Shown here one piece after another: positions 11,827 to 20,400 of a stretch of 33,604 nt of DNA. The DNA is taken from assembly GCF_000003815.2 (NCBI RefSeq), contig NW_023365831.1:1-33604 (forward strand), given 5' to 3'. Numbering within the stretch: position 1 is the first letter of the stretch; each line of letters starts with the position of its first letter. Source of the DNA: Branchiostoma floridae (lineage: Eukaryota; Chordata; Leptocardii; Amphioxiformes; Branchiostomatidae). The notes beneath the pieces were generated by a model. That model saw nothing but the letters and a program-made list of their open reading frames with translations, ran no database searches and was not told where the DNA came from. The position numbers and the translations under genes are program-made.

Positions 11827-11909
11827 TATATTGCAATCCATACATAGTATGGGATTGCAATATATTGTTATATTGCAATCCATACATAGTATGGGATTGC
11901 AATATATTG
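11827..11909. repeat. 42-bp palindrome, tandem pair
   Basis: Two head-to-tail copies of the TATATTGCAATCC...GGATTGCAATATA palindrome, spaced 42 bp. They could form two neighbouring hairpins or a cruciform. Confidence 0.88.
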
Positions 11910-12846
11910 TTTTTCCTGAGTTTCTCCTGTCAAAATCTTCAAATGGATTCTACTTTTTCATTTTTGGGCCAAATGAGCTGAAATTTGGCAGGGTGGTAGA
12001 AATAGCAAATACCCCCAGACGTTTTTTTCACTTTCTTGATAGAGGCCTTAGAATTTATCATATTTAGGGTTTTTGGTCATTTTTAGACAAAATATATATA
12101 TTTTGGGCCCCTGTGCCCTGGTATTACAAGCTAATGACCTGAAATTTGGTACAGAGGTGCATTGGACATATGAACACAGAAAACCATCAACACTTTCTTC
12201 ATAGATCACTCCAAAAATGAGTTATTTTAGGGTTTTTGGCCATTTTTGACTAAAAAAGTATATTTTTGGCTCCTATGCCCTTGTATTAAAACCAAATGAC
12301 CTGAAATTTGGTACATAGGTGCGTTGGACATATGACCACAGAACCCCATCATTGCTTTATTCATTGTTTACTCCAAAAATGAGTTATTTTAGGGTTTTTA
12401 GCCATTTTGACTAAAAAAGTTTATTTTTGGCTCCTATGCCCTTGTATGAAAACCTAATGACCTGAAATTTGGTACAGAGGTGCATTCAACATATGGTCAC
12501 AGGACCTCATCGACACTTTCTTCATAGATCACTTCAAATATATATATTTTGGGGTTTTCAGTCATTTTTGACTAAAAATGTATATTTTTGGCTTCTATGC
12601 CCTTGTATGTAAACCAAATGGCCTGAAATTTGGTACAAAGGTGAATTGGACATATGACAACAGGACCCCATCAACACTTTCTTCATAGAGCACTTATAAA
12701 AATGAGTTATTTTGGGATTTTTAGCCATTTTTGTCTAAAAATGTATATTTTTGGCATATATGCCCTTGTATTGAACCAAATGAGCTAAAACTCGGCATGA
12801 ATGTGTGTAGGACAAGTGCCCACAGTACCTCATTTTCCCTTTGAGC
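11910..12846 (+). repeat. 163-bp-monomer tandem block II
   Basis: This is a direct higher-order copy of block I, about 1,120 bp downstream. GAAATTTGG landmarks stand at 11980, 12141, 12303, 12464 and 12625, spaced 161-162 bp. It is cut by the 950-N gap at the point corresponding to 11726 in block I. Non-coding. Confidence 0.88.
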
Positions 12847-13796
12847 NNNNNNNNNNNNNNNNNNNNNNNNNNNNNNNNNNNNNNNNNNNNNNNNNNNNNN
12901 NNNNNNNNNNNNNNNNNNNNNNNNNNNNNNNNNNNNNNNNNNNNNNNNNNNNNNNNNNNNNNNNNNNNNNNNNNNNNNNNNNNNNNNNNNNNNNNNNNNN
13001 NNNNNNNNNNNNNNNNNNNNNNNNNNNNNNNNNNNNNNNNNNNNNNNNNNNNNNNNNNNNNNNNNNNNNNNNNNNNNNNNNNNNNNNNNNNNNNNNNNNN
13101 NNNNNNNNNNNNNNNNNNNNNNNNNNNNNNNNNNNNNNNNNNNNNNNNNNNNNNNNNNNNNNNNNNNNNNNNNNNNNNNNNNNNNNNNNNNNNNNNNNNN
13201 NNNNNNNNNNNNNNNNNNNNNNNNNNNNNNNNNNNNNNNNNNNNNNNNNNNNNNNNNNNNNNNNNNNNNNNNNNNNNNNNNNNNNNNNNNNNNNNNNNNN
13301 NNNNNNNNNNNNNNNNNNNNNNNNNNNNNNNNNNNNNNNNNNNNNNNNNNNNNNNNNNNNNNNNNNNNNNNNNNNNNNNNNNNNNNNNNNNNNNNNNNNN
13401 NNNNNNNNNNNNNNNNNNNNNNNNNNNNNNNNNNNNNNNNNNNNNNNNNNNNNNNNNNNNNNNNNNNNNNNNNNNNNNNNNNNNNNNNNNNNNNNNNNNN
13501 NNNNNNNNNNNNNNNNNNNNNNNNNNNNNNNNNNNNNNNNNNNNNNNNNNNNNNNNNNNNNNNNNNNNNNNNNNNNNNNNNNNNNNNNNNNNNNNNNNNN
13601 NNNNNNNNNNNNNNNNNNNNNNNNNNNNNNNNNNNNNNNNNNNNNNNNNNNNNNNNNNNNNNNNNNNNNNNNNNNNNNNNNNNNNNNNNNNNNNNNNNNN
13701 NNNNNNNNNNNNNNNNNNNNNNNNNNNNNNNNNNNNNNNNNNNNNNNNNNNNNNNNNNNNNNNNNNNNNNNNNNNNNNNNNNNNNNNNNNNNNNNN
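12847..13796. other. Assembly gap (950 N)
   Basis: The gap begins after CATTTTCCCTTTGAGC and ends before GATTTTTTCAATGATGAAGA. In block I these two landmarks are only about 30 bp apart, so the gap probably hides roughly one more repeat unit. Open frames of 325-382 codons drawn through it consist of N and are void. Confidence 0.95.
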
Positions 13797-13818
13797 GATT
13801 TTTTCAATGATGAAGATG

Positions 13819-13903
13819 TTTATATTGCAATCCATACATAGTATGGGATTGCAATATATTGTTATATTGCAATCCCCATACATAGTATGGGATGCAATAT
13901 ATT
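13819..13903. repeat. 42-bp palindrome, tandem pair (second copy diverged)
   Basis: The first copy (13819-13860) matches the family. The second (13862-13903) has CAATCCCCATAC and GGGATGCAAT changes, which weaken its stem. Confidence 0.85.
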
Positions 13904-14280
13904 GTTTTCCTGGGTTTCTTCTTCTTCTCCTGTCAAATCTTCAAATGGGATTAATTTTTTCATTTTTGGACCAAATGACCTGAAATTTGGTATGGGGATA
14001 GAGTTGGCAAATACCCCTAGACGTTTTTTTCATTTTTTTCACAAAGGCCTTAAAAATCATTTTATTGCGTTTTTTCGGCAACTTTTGGACAAATTTGCAA
14101 ATTTGTGGGCCCTGTGCCCTGGTATTACAACGACAAGAACTGAAATTTGGCACAGGGGTACCTTGGACATATGCCCACAGGGTATCATTCGTGTTGGTGA
14201 TATACACCACTTGGAAATCATTCATTTTTGAGTGTTTTCGGCTATATTCCGACCAAAAATGTGCCAAAAACCTCCGAGAC
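13904..14280 (+). repeat. 163-bp-monomer tandem block III, short and diverged
   Basis: A TTTCTTCTTCTTCTCCTGTC leader is followed by about two monomers with GAAATTTGG at about 13981 and 14142. It is more diverged than blocks I and II and ends near ACCAAAAATGTGCC. Frames of 86-114 codons in it are repeat shadows. Confidence 0.75.
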
Positions 14281-14340
14281 ACTCTCTTAGAATCCCATGC
14301 ACGTTCGATGTTCGATATAGTCTAACGTAATTCGTTGATC

Positions 14341-14700
14341 GAACGTGTGTTCCGACATGGGGTTACCTGCGGTCATCCCGTAAACCAGCATCGATCACGT
14401 GGAACAACGTTGAAACTTATGGCTGTTTTAACCACTGACGAAACTTGACAATGAATAAAATGTTCGCACATCACTGTACTGGTGTTGTTGTATCTGTAAA
14501 ATTCATACCGACGATGAAAATTTGCCAGTTTACCACGAACGTGTGCTCCGATTTGGGGTTACCTGCGATCATCCCGTAAACCGACATCGATCGCGCAGCA
14601 CAACGTTTAAACTCACGGCTGTTTTAACCAAAACTTAAAAACGAATATAAGACACATACATCAATGAGTATTGTTGTTAGAGGTAAGTTATACCGTCAAT
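14341..14700 (+). repeat. 196-bp direct duplication
   Basis: GAACGTGTG(T/C)TCCGA...GGGGTTACCTGCG and CATCCCGTAAACC recur 196 bp apart, from 14341 and 14537, with later shared pieces (GGCTGTTTTAACCA). The copies are diverged by substitutions and indels. No coding frame spans them. Confidence 0.75.
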
Positions 14701-16618
14701 GATCATACTTTCTCCCGGTTTCTGTTGCCGCGCCTCCTTACTTGTCGAACCCGGAAGTGCTGTTTTGCACAGCATCCAAACGCTTTCAAAATCAGCTTTT
14801 AAGCGCTTTAAACTGATTTCACACCGTTAACTTGTTATAGTATAATGTATTTGTATCAGTACCGAATACATAACTAATGCTCTATGTTTGTTACAGCCGG
14901 CTGATGTTTAAAAAATCATTTCTTAGCGTAGATACGCTGTCTGAAAAGCCAATTCAGTTTGTAGGGGGATAACTTAAAAAATATCAATTTTATTTTACGA
15001 ATCGAGATACAAAGATGATAAAAACTAATATGAATATATTTCTAGTAAATTATCACAACTATGATGTTGATGTTTTTTTTACAATATTTGACATGAAGTA
15101 CTCTATTTATGTGGTATTCTTTATATCCCCCGAATGGCCACCATATGATGGTAATAGTATGTTCCAAATATTTGCATACGTTGGAGCGTTCTATTCATAT
15201 CTAGGGTGAACCCGCTATTGACAACCCAGGTGAATGCCGTTTTTGTAACAATAAACAGTCTTTTACCAAAGATATCTGTATGATAACATTTTGATTAGTA
15301 TTTTGCATAAAATAAAGAATATTACTTGAACAAAAACGAACCCAACCACGACAGTTTTATAAGTTCACCCCTGACAATGCTGGAAGATGGTTTCACCGTT
15401 TCGAGTTCGAAGTTCAGACGTGCAGACGTCTCTGAGGACGTCAGAACCATTAGGAAGTCCGGAAAGTTTTCTCAGTTCTCTCACGGAAACTTTCCTACTA
15501 AAACTTTCTAGCGGTAGCGTCAACAATATCTTGTACTTCATTTCTTCAAAGTCGAAAGATCGACAAACGTCGAAGCGGTTCAGAGGATCCACTGTCGTGA
15601 TTTTTCATCAGGGAAGCGAGTGCCGACCAAGGTGCGTACATGATAGTAGTTTTCCCGCCAAATGTACATATCACAGAAAACTAAATAAATAATTTAATTT
15701 ATTGAACTGCTAGAAAAAAAATGTTATATCAGATAGTGTTTGCAGAAATGTAGGGTGATGCTTCTTCCCTGTACTAAGATGTAGATTTTTTAAAACTGAT
15801 TTTGTTGTCAAACTAATAAAAAATGCACAAAAGCGTAACGACTATGTTCCATAGAACACCCATTCGAGAATTCGAAAGAAAAACAAAACTGTTTTCGGTC
15901 CAGTAAATCTACTCAGCTCAGGGTGTCAAGAAATGTTATATTCTAGCACTATTTTACTAGAAAATTCTTAGTTTGTTTATCAGCTGAGTATCATGTGTTG
16001 TTATTCACAAGATCATCTTATATTTATATGGAATTCCTTGTGATGTATTATTGAAAGTCAAAGTGATACTTTTGTTGTTGTAAACCTCCCTACTTGAATC
16101 ACCTCTCTTCCACATACTAGGGAGCAAAATTATTTGTTACTAGAGTTTATACCTTCACCAAATGATTTTAACCTTTTGAGTGAAGTATAAATCTATAATA
16201 AATTTTTTCAATTGACTATGCAAATAAGGTCCTCTTTTATATAAATTGTCTTAGCTTATCAATTTCTAAATACACAAATGGCATAACTTGTGTAGAGATA
16301 CCAAAAAGGGAGGTTTTGATGCAGTACCTAGACTTGCAAGCCTCTATGAGGCCCGATTTACCAAACTTTGCCTTTGTTTTGCTGACCCTTACCCACATAC
16401 CAAATATCAACAAGATCCATCAAACGCTTCTGGAGTTATACTGTTGACAGACACACAGATAAGCACGCCCAGAATGTAACCTTGTTGGCAAAGGTAGAAT
16501 TGCATGTTTGAATATCGCAAAAAAAAATGAATTACAGCATATCACCAACAGTACGTAGATGCTGTATAATTCCCAAAATCTTGTGCAAGATGTAGTTTTT
16601 GTACAATTGTAGCTTCTA
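14701..16618. other. Unassigned; GC-richer island at about 15365-15670
   Basis: Most of this is AT-rich with no gene seen. The island at 15365-15670 has higher GC and open frames on both strands (plus 15387-15692, about 100 codons; minus 15592-15365, 75 codons). The minus frame lacks an in-frame ATG at its beginning, and neither protein is recognisable. TTTTCCCGCCAAA at about 15649-15661 fits an E2F site when read on the minus strand. CCGGAAGT at 14751-14758 fits an ETS site. A first exon plus promoter is possible but unproven. Confidence 0.35.
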
Positions 16619-17292
16619 GCACCCCGTTCATACCAGGATTCGCATATCCGGATATATCCTCATTCGCGGTGAATACAGATTCGTGAACCCTGGTATGAAA
16701 GGTCCGAATCTGGATCTTTATGGGATATAATCATATATCCAGATACGCCGAATCCACATCTAGATTTATCCGGATTTGCTGCAAGGTGAACCCTGGTATG
16801 AACGCAATAGGGTTCACGTATCCGGATTCGCTGTTGGATTTTACGTCAAACTTAACTCTTTTGTGTAGCATTTGCTTTGGTATAGCCTGATAAGTATGGC
16901 AACGGGCTGTGTTGTAGGTGTTCCCACGAACACCTGTTTTTAACAACATTCTAGAACGGTCAGTTAAAGAATAAAGTTTTCTAATACGGCGTGAAGACGT
17001 GTACTAGTAGCCGTGCAAACACTCATTTTGGTTGCTTTTCCTTCTGTCAAGTGCACGACGCAGCTCGTTGCCTCACTAACCATGCTACATCAAAGCAAAT
17101 TCTACTTAAGAGTTTCATTTGACGTCACCAAGCAGCTTCAGATGGTGTAAATAGGATATATCCAAATCTGATTTTGGACACGAATAATCATATCCAGATT
17201 CGTCTAACCCTGGTATTAACGCAAATGGACATATCCGGATTTACACCGTATATGGATATATCCGGATACGCGAATCCTAGTATGAACGGGGC
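16619..17292. mobile_element. 674-bp non-autonomous DNA transposon with terminal inverted repeats
   Basis: The left end CCCCGTTCATACCAGGATTC continues through GCATATCCGGATATATCC and is mirrored at the right end (GGATATATCCGGATACGCG, then AATCCTAGTATGAACGGGG). This gives inverted repeats of about 40 bp with few mismatches. CTA flanks both sides (16616-16618 and 17293-17295), a candidate 3-bp target-site duplication as in PIF/Harbinger-like elements. Internally, CCTGGTATGAA or near variants recur at about 16690, 16794 and 17210, with several ATCCGGAT motifs, resembling subterminal transposase-binding repeats. There is no transposase frame; the 72-codon minus frame inside is not recognisable. 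It ends 164 bp before the Helentron start codon, so it may sit in that element's 5' leader. Confidence 0.78.
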
Positions 17293-17429
17293 CTAATTGA
17301 CTGCATCACTAGCCCTGGGACAAAGGCCATCATGCATCCAGGAGGTATGGACTTTTATAGCCAGTGACAAATATGCAAAGTGCCTGTATGTACAATGTTT
17401 ACTAAAGTCGTGAAAATTGATTGTACATT

Positions 17430-17450
17430 CTGATATTATTTATGTTTCAG
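17430..17450 (+). promoter_or_regulatory. Probable 3' splice site before Helentron start codon
   Basis: A T-rich stretch ends ATTATTTATGTTTCAG at 17450, directly followed by GAGAAATGCC. This is a good animal 3' splice site, and it places the first ATG of the exon at 17456. The ATG at 17417 would lie in the intron. A possible donor, AGGTATGG, lies near 17341-17348. Confidence 0.5.
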
Positions 17451-17455
17451 GAGAA

Positions 17456-20400
17456 ATGCCAAGGCGTAAAAATAAAAGTAAAAAGGTGCTGACAAAGTTA
17501 AGTGCATGGAAGGCAGAAAAGGAAAATAAGAAGACAGCTGATGAGCAGAGCATTGCGGGACAGGAGAAAGCTGAAGAGCAGCAAGTAGAGGGAGCAAGAG
17601 AAAGGCTGGCTGATGAGCAGGAGTGTGAGGTAACAGGGGAGTGGCAGGGGGAAGAGTTCATGTTCAACCCCTTCACAGCAAATGATCAGTTGCAGCTGGC
17701 AGGTCAGTTGAATCTTTCAATTGAACAATATATCAATATCGAGCAAAGGAATGTTCCTTTGGAGACACCCGTCAATCTCATTAGGATGGAAGGGGATGGA
17801 AATTGTTTCTATAGAGCAGTAAGTTTCCATATTTTTGGTACTCAGGAGTATCATGCTGTACTCAGGCAGCGTATGATTGAATACATGTCAACAATGTCTG
17901 AGGATCTTTGCAGTTTGTTATTGGAACCAGGACAAACCATGGAGAAGTTCCTGTCTGGTGAGTGTCATCCTGAGGGCCCTCCAGCAAAGCTTGGTACATG
18001 GGCCACACAGGTAGAAATAGATGCAATGTCCTTACTACTGGGAAGATGCATCTTTGTGTACGGTAAGTATGGCGACAATTGGGCATGGATGAAGTATCCA
18101 ATAAGGGAAAGTACTTGTGATAGAACCATGTTAGATGACAGTAATGCATTGTACATACAAAATACAAACCTTGACCACTTTGATGTAGTAACAACAGTTT
18201 TGAGACGTAGACAGACAAGGAGTATGTCACGGTGCCACGGAGAAGAAGCTACAGAGGTCTCACAAGTTCCCAGTAGCAACAGCAAGCACACACTAATCGA
18301 CAACGATGATGATGAGGACCGGAAAAGGGCCAGACGAGATCGAGAAAGGAAGCGATACCATGAGGATCCCCAGTATGCCCGGGCCCAAAGGGATCAAAAG
18401 AGGACCAAGTATCACACTGTGGATGAGCATGCACAGCAGAAGCGAGACCATGAAAGAGATAAATATCACACTGTGGATGAGCATGCACAGCAGAAGCGAG
18501 ACCATGAAAGAGATAAATATCACACTGTGGATGAGCATGCACAGCAGAAGCGACACCATGAAAGAGATAAATATCACACAGATCCAAATCATAGACATTT
18601 GAAAGTAAGAAACGTGCAGATTAACAGAGAAAAGCACCAGAATTTAGCTGATGTTGAGAGGGACATCGAAAAGTTCCAGATCGAATGCAAAAATGGGCCA
18701 GAATATGTCTGCACTGTATGTCATAGGCTTTTGTTTTGCAATCAAGTTGTAATCTGTGACAAAGATAAGTATGTTGAGGCTGTTAAGCACTGTTTAACAG
18801 GTACGTATGTACATCAATGCAATATAGAATGCACCCCACATGCGTGTCCCACAGCAAACTCTTCCAGGGGCCAAGAGTGGATATGTCATTGTTGTCATGA
18901 ACACTTGTCAAAAAAAAAGACAATTCCATACGAGGCCCAGAGTAACAAGATGAAGCTCCCAGAAATACCTCCTGAGCTAAAGAGTCTCAATACTCTGGAG
19001 TCGCAACTCATTGCCAAGAGAATACCATTCATGAAAGTTGCAGCTCTCCCGAAAGGGGGTCAGAAAGGAGTTCTTGGCCCAGTTGTGTGCGTTCCAGCAG
19101 ATGTGAGCGAAACACATGCAATCCTTCCCAGAATGCCTTCAGAAGCTCAGTTAATCAAAGTCAAACTTAAGAGGAAGCTTCAGTACAATGCGTATCATAT
19201 GTATAGACAAATCAGTCCATTGAAGGTGGATGTTGCACTGAAGTACCTTGTAGAAAATAATGAACATTACAGCGGTACGTCTATTGATGCAGACTGGACT
19301 TTGTCGTGGAACAATGGAGAAGGGCTTGTTGAACAATCTGATGCTGAACATGGAGGGAATGACAACTTAGAAGTTGGTACAACCGCAGAGCACAGCGAGT
19401 TTGTCAATGAGGAGGGCAACGATGTGGTAGGACCGACTGGAGATGGAATGGAAGATGATGAAATGGATGACGTTCTTCATCGACTTCGACAGGTGAATTT
19501 GGAAGAGGCGATCGAAGAAGCCAGACAGGTGAATGTTGAAGAGACGATTGAAGAAGCCGGACAGGTGAATGTGGAAGAGGTGATCGAAGAAGCTGGACAA
19601 ATGAATGTTGAAGAGACGATCGAAGAAGCCGGACAGGTGAATGTTGAAGAGACGATCGAAGAAGCCGGACAGGTGAATGTGGAAGAAGCGATCGAAGAAG
19701 CCAATCTGATTGAGGAAGAGGAACTGGACAGCCTCTTACGGGGATTGCCACACGATACTTGCCTCCAGCCAGTAGACATAGGTCAGGATTTCCTAGACCA
19801 CCACGATGAACGCATCATGTGCGTGGCTCCAGGAGAGGGGAAGAAGCCTATTTCTGTGTTTCAGGAGGTTGGAGGAGAGGCAATGTCCTTCCCCGTTCAA
19901 TTCCCTACAGGCAAGTTTTCTTTTAATGACGATCGTGATGTACGAATTACGCCTAGCAAGTACTTCAAGGCGCGCCTCATGGGTGCAGATGCGCGTCGNN
20001 NNNNNNNNNNNNNNNNNNNNNNNNNNNNNNNNNNNNNNNNNNNNNNNNNNNNNNNNNNNNNNNNNNNNNNNNNNNNNNNNNNNNNNNNNNNNNNNNNNAG
20101 CGACACTAGCTACATATTCTTTGCACAGTATGTAACAGAGCTGCACTTCATACAGTCAAATATTTCCATATCTATGCGCAAAGGTTCGCCGATAGCAAGT
20201 GATGGCCGCGAAATATCTGCTGGTATGTTATCAAACAAAGAGGACTTACAGTCCATTCTCAAGTCAGACCAGGGCTATCGCTTTCTTCAGCCAGTCAGGG
20301 GTACTCCGCAGTTCTGGGACAAGACGCTAAATGAATTGTTCGCGATGATAAGACAGCTGGGAATTCCAACCTGGTTCGCTACATTTTCTGCGGCAGATTT

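Noticed and set aside
12735-13983. Open frames of 325-382 codons on both strands
   Set aside because: They consist almost wholly of N from the assembly gap at 12847-13796.
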